In this document: positions 28,024 through 37,435 of the stretch, piece after piece
Layout: every line of letters begins with the position of its first letter
Position numbering within the stretch: position 1 is the first letter of the stretch
Assembly (NCBI GenBank): GCA_016195215.1
Contig: JACPZY010000096.1
Span: forward strand, 1-37,495
Source: Actinomycetota bacterium
GTDB lineage: Bacteria > Actinomycetota > Actinomycetes > Nanopelagicales > Nanopelagicaceae
Length of the DNA stretch: 37,495 nucleotides
Direction: 5' to 3'
Notes under the pieces: model-generated
Told to the model about the DNA's origin: nothing
Database searches by the model: none
The model's input: only the letters and a program-made list of their open reading frames with translations
Position numbers and translations under genes: made by a program

Positions 28024-29327
28024 GGGATTCTTTAATGAAAATCACCGTAGTCGCGCTTGGCAAAATTGGTCTTCCCCTTGCAGTTCAGTTTGCACGCAAA
28101 GGTCACTCGGTCATCGGAGCGGATGTTAATGAATCGACGGTTGCCCAAGTTAGAGCGGGAGTTGAACCCTTCCCGGGTGAAGACCATTTAGCTGAGTATT
28201 TGAAAGAAGTTGTGGTAAGCGGGCATCTCCAAGCCACAACCGATACTACAACTGCAGTTGCGCAGAGCGATGTTGTTGTTGTTGTTGTCCCACTTTTTGT
28301 TGACGAGCAAGGTGTTCCCGATTTTGGATGGATGGATGCAGCAACTGAGGCGATTGGTAAAGGGCTAAAACCCGGCACACTCGTCTCGTACGAGACCACA
28401 CTTCCAGTTGGAACAACTAGAACACGCTTCGCGCCTGCTCTTGAAAGAGTATCCGGTTTGACAGCTGGCGTTGATTTCCACTTGGTCTTCTCGCCCGAAA
28501 GAGTTTTTACGGGCCGGGTTTTTGCTGACTTACGTAAATATCCAAAATTGGTGGGAGGGGTTGACGCGGCTAGCGGAGCACGCGGCGTCAAATTCTATGA
28601 AGATGTGCTCGATTTCGACTCGCGGTCCGATCTCGCACGGCCTAATGGTGTCTGGGATCTCGGGAGTTCTGAGGCTTCAGAATTGGCTAAATTGGCCGAG
28701 ACCACTTATCGCGACGTGAACATTGCACTAGCAAATCAATTCGCGCTCTTCTCAGAATCCCATGGAATTGATGTTCAGAAAGTTATTGATGCATCCAATT
28801 CGCAGCCATTTTCGCATATTCATCGCCCTGGAATTGCGGTGGGTGGCCATTGCATTCCGATCTATCCCCGTTTCTATCTCTGGAATGATCCAGCAGCAAC
28901 TGTGGTTAGTGCCGCACGAAGCGCAAATGCAGCAATGCCCGCGCATGTTGTCAATACACTGGCAAAGATCCACGGCGATCTACGTGGGCAACGCGTTGTG
29001 GTATTAGGTGCTGCTTATCGTGGTGGAGTAAAAGAGACAGCCTTCTCCGGAGTTTTCCCCACAGTATCCGCTCTTGAGCAAGCTGGTGCTGTAGTGAGTG
29101 TTCAGGATCCGATGTATACCGATGATGAGTTAGAGCACTACGGATTCCAGAGTTATCATTTTGGAGAAGAAGTTGACGCTGCGATCGTGCAAGCGGACCA
29201 CAAGGAATATCGTCAATTGTCTAAGAGCGACCTACCAGGTTTACAGACAATTCTTGATGGCAGGGGCATTACTTCAGAAGAGAATTGGCGGGGAGTTCGC
29301 TACCACGTTGTCGGGCGGGCTCTCTAG
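28020..29327 (+). CDS. wbpA: Nucleotide-sugar (UDP-HexNAc type) 6-dehydrogenase, WbpA/WecC-like
   Basis: MKITVVALGKIGLPLAVQFARKGHSVIGAD, FSPERVFTGR, ELAKLAETTYRDVNIALANQFALFSE, GIAVGGHCIPIYPRF, GAAYRGGVKETAFSG. ATGA overlap with upstream gene; 28035 is an alternative start. Confidence 0.92.
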   Translation: MRDSLMKITVVALGKIGLPLAVQFARKGHSVIGADVNESTVAQVRAGVEPFPGEDHLAEYLKEVVVSGHLQATTDTTTAVAQSDVVVVVVPLFVDEQGVPDFGWMDAATEAIGKGLKPGTLVSYETTLPVGTTRTRFAPALERVSGLTAGVDFHLVFSPERVFTGRVFADLRKYPKLVGGVDAASGARGVKFYEDVLDFDSRSDLARPNGVWDLGSSEASELAKLAETTYRDVNIALANQFALFSESHGIDVQKVIDASNSQPFSHIHRPGIAVGGHCIPIYPRFYLWNDPAATVVSAARSANAAMPAHVVNTLAKIHGDLRGQRVVVLGAAYRGGVKETAFSGVFPTVSALEQAGAVVSVQDPMYTDDELEHYGFQSYHFGEEVDAAIVQADHKEYRQLSKSDLPGLQTILDGRGITSEENWRGVRYHVVGRAL

Positions 29328-29369
29328 TAGGAGATTCCCTCGGGATCGAGTCGGTAGACTCGCAGCACC

Positions 29370-31142
29370 ATGGCGCGCAACCTAGTTAATCTCGAAGAGG
29401 TATCCAAGGCCTTCGATATTAAGCAGTTACTCGATCAGGTCTCGCTGGGTATTTCCGAGGGAGATCGAATAGGCATTGTTGGTCGGAACGGATCTGGGAA
29501 AAGTACTCTTCTACGAGTCATTGCATCGGTTGAACCAGCAGATAGAGGTCGCGTTACCCAAGCAAATGGAATCCGAGTGGGATTGCTATCCCAGGTGGAT
29601 TTTGCCGATCCATCTGCGACAGTTCGTGATGTCGTACTCGGGAAGCGACAAGAACATGAATGGGCGCGCGAGGCTGGAATTAGGGAGGTATTTGACGGAC
29701 TTTTTGGAGGCCATTCCGAAGAATTCTTCAATCGGACTTTTGGGGCGCTCTCGGGTGGAGAGCGTCGAAGAGTTGGTCTGGCAAAACTTCTCATTGATGA
29801 CCTTGATTTAATTCTTCTTGATGAGCCAACAAACCATCTAGATGTCGAGGGTGTCGCTTGGCTTTCACGTCACCTCAATTCTCGAAAAGGTTTAGCGGTG
29901 GCGGTTATTACGCATGATCGTTGGTTTCTAGATGCCGTAACCGAACGCACATGGGAAGTAGTAGATGGCTCGATTGAAGAGTATGACGGAGGCTATTCGG
30001 CCTATATATTGGCAAAAGCCGAACGTAGTCGACAGGCATCAGCGATGGAAGGCCGCAGAAATCAGCTTATCCGCAAGGAACTTGCTTGGCTAAGAAGGGG
30101 TCCACCTGCGAGAACAACAAAACCGAAATTTAGAGTGGATGCAGCTAATGAGTTGATTTCAGCTGAACCCGCGCCTCGTGATGGAAATGAACTTCTTCGT
30201 TTTGCGCGAAACCGTCTCGGTAACACGGTTTACGAACTTCATCACGCGCAGATTCGTGCGGGAGATAAAGAGATTCTCGCCGATACATATTGGAATGTTG
30301 GACCTGGCGATCGCATCGGAATTGTCGGCATCAATGGTGCGGGTAAGACCACGCTTATGCGGACTCTTGTTGGAGAGATAAAGCCAGCAGCCGGAAAATT
30401 AATCAAAGGTGTTACAGTCAAGGCTGCTTTTCTCTCACAGCACCTTACTGAATTGAAATCGACGTGGCGCGTTCTTGAGGCGGTTGAAGATGTGGCCTTC
30501 CATGTCGAATTGGGAAATGGAAAGGATCTCTCCGCCTCGCAACTCTGCGAGAGACTTGGTTTTGACCGCGAGTCACAATGGGCACCCGTTGCCAAACTTT
30601 CAGGTGGAGAGAGAAGGCGGCTTCAGCTCACGCGTCTCTTAATGGAAAGTCCTAATGTTCTTCTATTGGACGAACCGACCAACGATTTTGATATCGAGAC
30701 GCTTACGGAATTAGAAGACCTGCTTGATAGCTATACCGGCACAATTCTCGCGATTTCACACGATCGCTATTTTCTTGAGCGCGTATGTGATCGTTTTGTT
30801 GGGATGCTCGGAGATGGACAATTACGCGATCTTCCGCGTGGAGTAGATCAGTACTTAGAGCAGCGGGAAGAAATGATTCTTAAGGCCAATGAGAGTGAGA
30901 ATTCCACGAGGAAAGCTTCAAGTGCGGCTGAGGAGCGCCAATTGAAGAAGGATCTTGCCCGCCTTGAGCGACAAATTGAGAAAGCGAATGAAAGGGAACG
31001 CCAACTTTTACGGGAACAGGACGAGAATTCCGATGACACTGAGCGATTGGTGGATATTCATAACGCATTGGATGAGACGCAGAAAGTACGTGCAGATCTT
31101 GAAGAGCAATGGTTGGCTGCGACCCTTCAACTTGAAGATTGA
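29370..31142 (+). CDS. ABC-F family ATP-binding protein
   Basis: Two ABC domains (GRNGSGKSTLL ... LSGGERRRVGLAKLL ... LILLDEPTNHLD; GINGAGKTTLM ... LSGGERRRLQLTRLL ... LLLDEPTNDFD) with a C-terminal coiled coil. Confidence 0.95.
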   Translation: MARNLVNLEEVSKAFDIKQLLDQVSLGISEGDRIGIVGRNGSGKSTLLRVIASVEPADRGRVTQANGIRVGLLSQVDFADPSATVRDVVLGKRQEHEWAREAGIREVFDGLFGGHSEEFFNRTFGALSGGERRRVGLAKLLIDDLDLILLDEPTNHLDVEGVAWLSRHLNSRKGLAVAVITHDRWFLDAVTERTWEVVDGSIEEYDGGYSAYILAKAERSRQASAMEGRRNQLIRKELAWLRRGPPARTTKPKFRVDAANELISAEPAPRDGNELLRFARNRLGNTVYELHHAQIRAGDKEILADTYWNVGPGDRIGIVGINGAGKTTLMRTLVGEIKPAAGKLIKGVTVKAAFLSQHLTELKSTWRVLEAVEDVAFHVELGNGKDLSASQLCERLGFDRESQWAPVAKLSGGERRRLQLTRLLMESPNVLLLDEPTNDFDIETLTELEDLLDSYTGTILAISHDRYFLERVCDRFVGMLGDGQLRDLPRGVDQYLEQREEMILKANESENSTRKASSAAEERQLKKDLARLERQIEKANERERQLLREQDENSDDTERLVDIHNALDETQKVRADLEEQWLAATLQLED

Positions 31143-31156
31143 GATAAAGTTCGCCA

Positions 31157-32107
31157 ATGAGGATTGACTTACTCGCCGCACTTGCGGGGGTATTCATTGC
31201 AATCCAGTCCAGAGCCAATGGCGAGCTCTCATCGCGCATTGGGAATTCGCTAGAGGCTGCGCTCATTTCTTTTGGTTCGGGTTTAGTCATAATACTTTTG
31301 ATTGCACTATTTCATCCGGGGATCAAGCGCGGTGTGGCAAAGGTTGCAACCGCCGTGCGCGAAGGGGCAATCCCAAAATGGCGCCTCATGGGAGGTGCGC
31401 TTGGCGGAATCGTCATCGCTGTGCAGACGCAAGTGGTTCCACTTATGGGAGTTGCAATATATTCGGTGGCAGTGATTTCAGGTCAAACCGCGACCTCTTT
31501 AATTGTCGATCGAATCGGTCTTACCGGAGGCGGCAAGAAAATGATTTCGAGGCATCGAATTGTTGCCGCCTCGCTTACAGTCCTTGCTGTCTTAGTCTCG
31601 GTCTGGGATCGAATTGATGCCAAGCATCTCTCATTTTTGGCGATTGCTTTGGGAATACTCTCGGGCGGCGTTGTCGGTATTCAACGAGCGCTCAATGGGC
31701 AAGTCAATGAATTCTCTGGACAGAGTTTTTCGACATCGCTCTTTAATTTCATTACCGGAACCATGCTTTTACTCATTCTATTTGCGGGTTCGGTTGTAAC
31801 ACGCCAGAGCCATCTATCTGCTCTTCCCCCAGGCCCTTGGTGGATGTACCTGGGAGGTGTAACGGGGCTGATTTATATCGCTTTTTCAGCGACCGTGGTG
31901 CAGCACGTAGGAGTGCTCACCTTCACGCTTTTTAGCATTGGCGGCCAACTCGTCGGCTCGCTCCTTATTGACCTTTTTCTTCCATCAGAAGGCGTGCATG
32001 TTGGCGTCTACCTAGTGACGGGGATCCTGATGACTTACCTAGGAGTTCTGGCAAATAACGATCGTGCGTTAGGAGGGAGCAGGTCCCGTAGAGTCGCGAA
32101 TGATTAG
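31157..32107 (+). CDS. DMT-family transporter (YdcZ/DUF606-like, duplicated)
   Basis: LAGVFIAIQSRANGELSSRIGNSLEAALISFGSG ... GGALGGIVIAVQTQVVPLMGVAIYSVAVISGQT; the second half repeats the pattern (LSGGVVGIQRALNGQVNEFSGQSFSTSLFNFITG). Confidence 0.85.
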   Translation: MRIDLLAALAGVFIAIQSRANGELSSRIGNSLEAALISFGSGLVIILLIALFHPGIKRGVAKVATAVREGAIPKWRLMGGALGGIVIAVQTQVVPLMGVAIYSVAVISGQTATSLIVDRIGLTGGGKKMISRHRIVAASLTVLAVLVSVWDRIDAKHLSFLAIALGILSGGVVGIQRALNGQVNEFSGQSFSTSLFNFITGTMLLLILFAGSVVTRQSHLSALPPGPWWMYLGGVTGLIYIAFSATVVQHVGVLTFTLFSIGGQLVGSLLIDLFLPSEGVHVGVYLVTGILMTYLGVLANNDRALGGSRSRRVAND

Positions 32108-33091
32108 GGGACACGGAAGATAGATAGTTGATGGCTCGGGAATTGAAGTGCCTTCGATCCATGCTTGGAGTATCTGAGCAGCCTTCACTCCCATTTCATG
32201 CTTTGGCAGAGCAAAAGTTGTAAGCGCCGGATTTATTCGATCCATCCTAGGAATATCGTTAAATCCAATCACAGAAATGTCTTCGGGGCATTTGATTCCA
32301 GTGGTTGAGAGGCGATCCATTACTCCAATTGCCAACTGATCATTTCCAGCGAGAATAGCCGTCGGCCTTGATGTCGAGTGCGAAACCAATTCTTTGGAAG
32401 CTGCCTCGCCAGCTGCTTCATTGAAACCGGTTGCAACTACAACCGGGCATTCTTCAGGCTCGAGTCCAAGATCCCTTATCGTTGTCAAAAATGCTCGGTG
32501 GCGGATATATCCAGGCGAGAGGTTCTGTGGGCTTGCAACGTGTGCGATCCGACGATGTCCAAGTTTTACCAAATACTTGATCGCATCTCGAACTTCTGCA
32601 ACTTCATCACCTGCAACCGCTGGCAATAAGTGACTTTCGGTGGAACGGTTTACCAGGACGGCTGGGATATTTCTTTTTGATATTGCTTCGACTACAGGAT
32701 CCTGGCGGAACGCAGTTGCGAGAATAAAACCATCGCATCGGCGACTCAACAACGTCATAAAAAGTTGCATTTCCTTTTTTGCATCGTTGTCGGTATTGAC
32801 TATGAGCGCGCTGTAGCCCGCCGCGCCTAGGACCTCTTCAATTCCTCTCACGATCGGTGGAAAGAGCGGATTGGTGAGATCAGGGACAAGTAGTCCAATC
32901 GTGAAGGAACGACTCGTGCGCAGCCCCCTTGCAAAGGAATTTGGTTGGTAGTCCAGCTCGGCGGCTATTTCACGGACTCGTTGAACGGTCACGGCAGCGA
33001 CAAGGTGTCTCGAATCTGGGTTGAGAGCTTTCGACGCAGTGCCGGGGTGGACACCGGCCGCTCGCGCCACATCGGCAAGTGTGCTGACCAT
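32069..33091 (-). CDS. LacI-family transcriptional regulator
   Basis: N-terminal HTH TLADVARAAGVHPGTASKALN; SFTIGLLVPDLTNPLFPPIVRGIEE; CPEDISVIGFNDIP. Confidence 0.95.
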   Translation of the reverse strand: MVSTLADVARAAGVHPGTASKALNPDSRHLVAAVTVQRVREIAAELDYQPNSFARGLRTSRSFTIGLLVPDLTNPLFPPIVRGIEEVLGAAGYSALIVNTDNDAKKEMQLFMTLLSRRCDGFILATAFRQDPVVEAISKRNIPAVLVNRSTESHLLPAVAGDEVAEVRDAIKYLVKLGHRRIAHVASPQNLSPGYIRHRAFLTTIRDLGLEPEECPVVVATGFNEAAGEAASKELVSHSTSRPTAILAGNDQLAIGVMDRLSTTGIKCPEDISVIGFNDIPRMDRINPALTTFALPKHEMGVKAAQILQAWIEGTSIPEPSTIYLPCPLIIRDSTGPAPS

Positions 33092-33281
33092 TTTTCAAGA
33101 ATAGGTGATACCACTCAGTCATACCAGGCATTTTTCGAGATCATTCTTTTTCAATAGATAACTCACTCGTTACAACCAAGGATTTGCGACTGGGGATGCA
33201 GTTTGAACTCGTGTCCTATCCAAATGGCAAAGTCTGGGAGAAATGGCTTTAGTACTTTTTTCCGCGTAGAGCGTTAACGGA

Positions 33282-34658
33282 TCAAACGCACTTTTTGACA
33301 GCTGCTGCCACTGCCTTGACCACGTTCGGATCAAAGACACTTGGCACGATGAATGAGGCGTTGAGTTGTTCGGAGGAGACACAACCTGCAATCGCCTCGG
33401 CGGTCGCGACAAGGAGTTCGTCGGTGATCTTATGCGCATTGGCATCGAGCAATCCGCGGAAAATACCAGGGAAAGCGAGCACATTATTGATCTGGTTTGG
33501 CTGATCACTTCGGCCAGTGGCTACAACGGTTGCATGCTTTCGCGCAATAACGGGATCAATTTCAGGATCTGGATTTGCAAGTGCAAAAACGATCGCATCC
33601 CTACCCATGCCGGCAACGTCGGACTCCTTCAAGATATTGGGCGCGCTCACTCCAATAAATATGTCAGCATTCTTGAGCCCCTCAGAGATTGTGCCTGAGA
33701 AATCAGTTGGGTTGCAGTGATGGATGAACCAGCGACGGTCTGGATCCTGCGTTTTCGTTCCACTGTGAATAGCACCTTTTGTGTCAAAAGCAATGATGTT
33801 CTTTGCTCCACTTATGGTTAGCAAGCGGGCTATAGCGGTTCCGGCGGCTCCTGCGCCACTCATTATAATTTTGCAATCAGCAAGCTCTTTCTTCACCAAT
33901 TTCAAGGAATTTCGCAGTGCCGCAAGAACAACAATTGCGGTGCCATGCTGGTCGTCATGAAAAACTGGTATATCGAGAAGTTCGCGCAGGCGTCGTTCGA
34001 CCTCAAAGCACCTGGGCGCAGAAATGTCTTCAAGATTGATTCCCCCGTAAGCCGGAGCAATCAGTTGAACAGTACGAACGATTTCATCTACGTCCTGAGT
34101 GTCGAGGCAGACTGGCCATGCGTCAACATCTCCGAACCTCTTAAATAGCGCCGCTTTGCCCTCCATGACGGGAAGAGCTGCGGCAGGGCCGATATTTCCA
34201 AGACCTAGTACCGCTGACCCGTCGGTGACAACTGCGACTGTGTTTCGCTTAATAGTCAGTCGGCGAGCATTGGCTGGGTCATCAACGATTGCCTGGCAGA
34301 TGCGAGCAACTCCTGGGGTGTAGGCCCGGGAGAGGTCATCGCGCGTCTTTAATGGGACTTTAGACTGAACTTCGATTTTTCCACCAAGATGGAGAAGGAA
34401 AGTCCTGTCGCTGACATTTCGGACTGAGAGTCCGGGTAGCGCACTGATCGCCTTTGTGATCTCTTCGGCATGATCTGCGTTGATTGTGTCGCAAGTGACA
34501 TCTACGACCACTCGCTCCAAAAGCGATTCGACAACGTCAAGCGCGGTGATGGTCGCGCCAGCCTTTGTAATCGCAGCGGTCGCCTCTGCAACGGGCTGCG
34601 CCGAAGGTGCGCCTTCAACTCGAATTGTTATGCCATATCCAGGACTAGTTGATGCCAT
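33282..34658 (-). CDS. NAD(P)-dependent malic enzyme with N-terminal ACT-like domain
   Basis: [93 protein letters not shown]. Confidence 0.94.
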   Translation of the reverse strand: MASTSPGYGITIRVEGAPSAQPVAEATAAITKAGATITALDVVESLLERVVVDVTCDTINADHAEEITKAISALPGLSVRNVSDRTFLLHLGGKIEVQSKVPLKTRDDLSRAYTPGVARICQAIVDDPANARRLTIKRNTVAVVTDGSAVLGLGNIGPAAALPVMEGKAALFKRFGDVDAWPVCLDTQDVDEIVRTVQLIAPAYGGINLEDISAPRCFEVERRLRELLDIPVFHDDQHGTAIVVLAALRNSLKLVKKELADCKIIMSGAGAAGTAIARLLTISGAKNIIAFDTKGAIHSGTKTQDPDRRWFIHHCNPTDFSGTISEGLKNADIFIGVSAPNILKESDVAGMGRDAIVFALANPDPEIDPVIARKHATVVATGRSDQPNQINNVLAFPGIFRGLLDANAHKITDELLVATAEAIAGCVSSEQLNASFIVPSVFDPNVVKAVAAAVKKCV

Positions 34659-34660
34659 TT

Positions 34661-35299
34661 TTATACAACTCCATAAAGTCGGTCGCCCGCGTCACCAAGA
34701 CCCGGAACGATGTAGCCATTTTCATTGAGCTTTATATCAAGCGCGCCGGTAACAATTGTTATTGGTACCGGCGAATTTTCAAAGGCTTGCTCCATATGAG
34801 CAATTCCTTCTGGGGCGGCGAGAATGCAGATCGCAGTGATATCAGTCGCTCCCAAATCGATTAAGTAATTGATAGCTGCCACCAGAGTGCCTCCGGTTGC
34901 CAGCATTGGATCTAGGACGAAGCACTGCCGCCCGGATAAATCATCTGGAAGTCGATTGGCGTAAGTGCTTGCTTCTAGCGTCTCTTCATTTCTCACCATT
35001 CCAAGGAAGCCAACTTCCGCTGTCGGAATCAGGCGGACCATCCCTTCCAACATTCCAAGTCCTGCTCTAAGAATTGGCACAACGACGGGAGTGGGACCCG
35101 CCATCTTGAGGCCCTGTGTGAGTGTCACCGGCGTTTTTACTTCTACCGTTTTAGTTCGGACGTCACGAGTTGCTTCGTACGCGAGCAATGTCACAAGCTC
35201 TTCGACCAGTCGGCGAAAGGTAGGCGAGTCCGTCTTCTCGTCGCGTAAAATCGTCAATTTATGAGAAATAAGTGGGTGATCTGCGACGTGGACTTTCAT
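34661..35299 (-). CDS. upp: Uracil phosphoribosyltransferase
   Basis: [90 protein letters not shown]. Start at 35299 rather than the ORF-track start 35551. Confidence 0.97.
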   Translation of the reverse strand: MKVHVADHPLISHKLTILRDEKTDSPTFRRLVEELVTLLAYEATRDVRTKTVEVKTPVTLTQGLKMAGPTPVVVPILRAGLGMLEGMVRLIPTAEVGFLGMVRNEETLEASTYANRLPDDLSGRQCFVLDPMLATGGTLVAAINYLIDLGATDITAICILAAPEGIAHMEQAFENSPVPITIVTGALDIKLNENGYIVPGLGDAGDRLYGVV

Positions 35300-35381
35300 G
35301 TTCCCTACCTTACAGGGCTTTCCTTCCCGCGAAATGAGTGTCACTATGCAACCAGGGATGCATATCGAGTAGGAGGCCGCA

Positions 35382-35843
35382 ATGACCCGAGAAGTTGACG
35401 TTGCTGTGGCAGCCTGGCACGAGGACGGTCGTTGGACTCTCGCACAACTCCCAAATCCACATGATTTAGCACACATTATCGACCGTTTGAAGAGCCAACG
35501 CACTAATGGCGGTGCAATTGCACTCATAGCGATAGACGAGGAGTTCTTCATCCTTGTCCGAGTACTGGGATCTCACATCAGTATGTTTATGAGCGATGCG
35601 ACTTGCGCAATTGACTACGAGGTTGCGGCGGAATTTATCGAGTTAGCTGACTTGCCGTTTCCGGAGGAAGATGATGAACCCCTACCGACGGGTCACTTAG
35701 ATATTTTGGCGGATCTTGGTCTCAACCATATGGAAATTTCAGCGCTCTGTGATGATGCCGAGTTATTCCCCGACGAACAATTGGATGCGATCGCAACGCG
35801 ACTTGGCTTTGGAGAAGAATTTCGTCAGATAGTAGGTCTTTAA
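35382..35843 (+). CDS. tRNA adenosine deaminase-associated protein
   Basis: [24 protein letters not shown] ... directly upstream of tadA; acidic C-terminal region typical of this actinobacterial family. Confidence 0.82.
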   Translation: MTREVDVAVAAWHEDGRWTLAQLPNPHDLAHIIDRLKSQRTNGGAIALIAIDEEFFILVRVLGSHISMFMSDATCAIDYEVAAEFIELADLPFPEEDDEPLPTGHLDILADLGLNHMEISALCDDAELFPDEQLDAIATRLGFGEEFRQIVGL

Positions 35844-35847
35844 TGGT

Positions 35848-35893
35848 TGCGAAATGAAAGAGTGCATTTCGTCATTGCACTCCTCATTTCGCA
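35848..35893. promoter_or_regulatory. 46-bp imperfect palindrome in the gap before tadA
   Basis: TGCGAAATGA-AA-GAGTGCA-TTTCGTCAT-TGCACTC-C-TCATTTCGCA: 10-bp outer and 7-bp inner stems with one small internal loop. Confidence 0.85.
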
Positions 35894-35906
35894 GTAGCAT
35901 CTCGGC

Positions 35907-36368
35907 ATGAACGTCGAAGAGGCGATGCGGATGGCGATTGATCTAGCCAAGAGTTCGTCGATGAACAGCGATGATGTTCCGGTCGGAGCGGTAATTATGG
36001 ATGCAAGTGGTGAGCTTGTTGCTACTGGAAGCAACGAGAGAGAGTTGCATGCCGATCCGAGTGCGCACGCTGAAATTGTTGCGATGCGTAGAGCGGGTAA
36101 GGCGCTTGATGATTGGCGCTTGGACGGACATACACTCGTTGTCACCCTTGAACCGTGTGCGATGTGCGCTGGCGCCATAGTTCAATCCAGGATCTCTAAG
36201 GTGGCTTTTGGAGCCTGGGATGAGAAGGCCGGGGCGGTTGGTTCAGTCTGGGACATATTGCGTGATCCTCGAACGCTAAATAAAGCTGAAGTCGTTTCAG
36301 GGGTTCTTGCTCAGGAGTGTGCCGAGTTGCTTGCCACCTTTTTTGGAGAGAAGCGAAAAGGAAAATAG
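35907..36368 (+). CDS. tadA: tRNA-specific adenosine deaminase
   Basis: SMNSDDVPVGAVIMD, DPSAHAEIVAMRRAG, TLVVTLEPCAMCAGAIVQSRISKVAFGAWDEKAGAVGS (HAE and PCxxC zinc motifs). Confidence 0.96.
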   Translation: MNVEEAMRMAIDLAKSSSMNSDDVPVGAVIMDASGELVATGSNERELHADPSAHAEIVAMRRAGKALDDWRLDGHTLVVTLEPCAMCAGAIVQSRISKVAFGAWDEKAGAVGSVWDILRDPRTLNKAEVVSGVLAQECAELLATFFGEKRKGK

Positions 36369-36387
36369 TTACGGTATCGTCACCCCT

Positions 36388-36477
36388 GGTGGCGTGTCTG
36401 AGCGGCCAAAAGAGCACGCCTCGAAAGCGTGTGTTGGGGAAACTCAACCGTGGGTTCAAATCCCACCGCCACCGCCA
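36388..36477 (+). tRNA. tRNA-Ser (anticodon CGA), CCA encoded
   Basis: Acceptor GGTGGCG/CGCCACC, anticodon arm CACGC-CTCGAAA-GCGTG, long variable arm, T-arm GTGGG-TTCAAAT-CCCAC, 3' G-CCA. Confidence 0.95.
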
Positions 36478-36478
36478 G

Positions 36479-37402
36479 TGTAAAACTGACGTTCGTCGGT
36501 GACATTCACGCCTTGGTCACATCTAGTAGTTTCTCGAATGGAGTTCGGCCGCCAATGCCGCCGTGGGGTCGATGGTAGTTGTAGTAGTCCTCCCACTCCT
36601 GGAGCTTCTCGTTGAGCTGATTGGTGTCATCAATCATCACCCCCTCCAGTAATCGATAGAACTCCTCGCCATCAATCCGGTGGGAGCGTTCTACTTTGCC
36701 GTTCAGCCGCGGCGTCGCCGGTCGGATATAGGTATGCCCGTATCCCTTGTCCAGGACATGCCAGTGGAACGCTGTCTGAAACTCAGATCCATTATCCGTT
36801 TGGATCGTATCGATGGTGAAGGGAATGCGCTGGGCAACATAGTCGATGAAGGCGATCGCGCTCTTCTGGTCGCAGCGGGGGTAGATACGCAATACTCGAA
36901 GGCGCGTGCAATCATCGATGGCGGTAAACTGATAGTGCTTGCGCAGTTTGCCATCCTTATCTTTTATGGGGGCTAAGAACTTCACATCGACCTGGACGTG
37001 ATGGCCGGGGCGTTGCTTCTCATAGCGCTTCCAGCGCTGCTTATGAGGTTTGTAACGCTGCGAGGAAGGCAGGCGGTTCATCTCCAGCCGCTTGAGGATC
37101 CGCCAGACCCCTGAGCAACTGATAGTCACATCGTGATAGCGGGCTAAGTACATAGCGATCTTCTGCGGGCCGAAATGGTAGCTCTGTCGTAGATGAATGA
37201 TCTTTGCCACCAGGTCGGTTTCAGTGGTTCTGGGGCTGTAGTGGGGACGACTGGATCGATCCTTGAGTCCATCCAGACCCTGTTCTTCATAGCGGTTCTT
37301 CCACCGGTAGAAGACCTGCCTACTGATTCCGAAGTACCGGCAGGTCGCGGCAACGCTTCCGGTCACTTCTACCGCCCTTGGTTTCAGCCGGTCATTGCAA
37401 CA
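36479..37402 (-). mobile_element. IS481-family insertion sequence (boundaries provisional)
   Basis: Left end (+) TGTAAAACTGAC at 36479 and inverted right end (-) TGTTGCAATGAC from 37402 share 8 of 12 positions; encloses the transposase. No clear target duplication seen. Confidence 0.55.
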
Positions 37403-37435
37403 ACTTCGAGAAACTTCTCCGATGGTGTCATCCAA
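36506..37435 (-). CDS. IS481-family transposase (integrase-core DDE)
   Basis: HTH VTGSVAATCRYFGISRQVFYRWKNRY; core HHVQVDVKFL, FTAIDDCTRLRVLRIY, TIQTDNGSEFQTAF, PRLNGKVERSHRIDGEEFY, WEDYYNYHRPHGGIGGRTPFEKL. The true start is probably inside the element (for example GTG 37366). Confidence 0.92.
   Translation of the reverse strand: MDDTIGEVSRSCCNDRLKPRAVEVTGSVAATCRYFGISRQVFYRWKNRYEEQGLDGLKDRSSRPHYSPRTTETDLVAKIIHLRQSYHFGPQKIAMYLARYHDVTISCSGVWRILKRLEMNRLPSSQRYKPHKQRWKRYEKQRPGHHVQVDVKFLAPIKDKDGKLRKHYQFTAIDDCTRLRVLRIYPRCDQKSAIAFIDYVAQRIPFTIDTIQTDNGSEFQTAFHWHVLDKGYGHTYIRPATPRLNGKVERSHRIDGEEFYRLLEGVMIDDTNQLNEKLQEWEDYYNYHRPHGGIGGRTPFEKLLDVTKA

Noticed and set aside
28271-28288. (TGT)6 microsatellite in the dehydrogenase gene
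   Set aside because: Encodes a valine run in the Rossmann beta-strand; slippage would keep frame, so phase variation is unlikely.
28103-28591. 162-aa minus-strand ORF
   Set aside because: Antisense to the nucleotide-sugar dehydrogenase; no recognisable domain.
33092-33281. Possible small RNA or tRNA-like sequence between lacI and the malic enzyme gene
   Set aside because: A partial GAGTTCAAACT T-loop-like string was seen on the minus strand, but no complete cloverleaf could be built.
35300-35551. N-terminal extension of the upp ORF
   Set aside because: Overlaps the divergent tadA-associated gene; Upp homology starts at [10 protein letters not shown].
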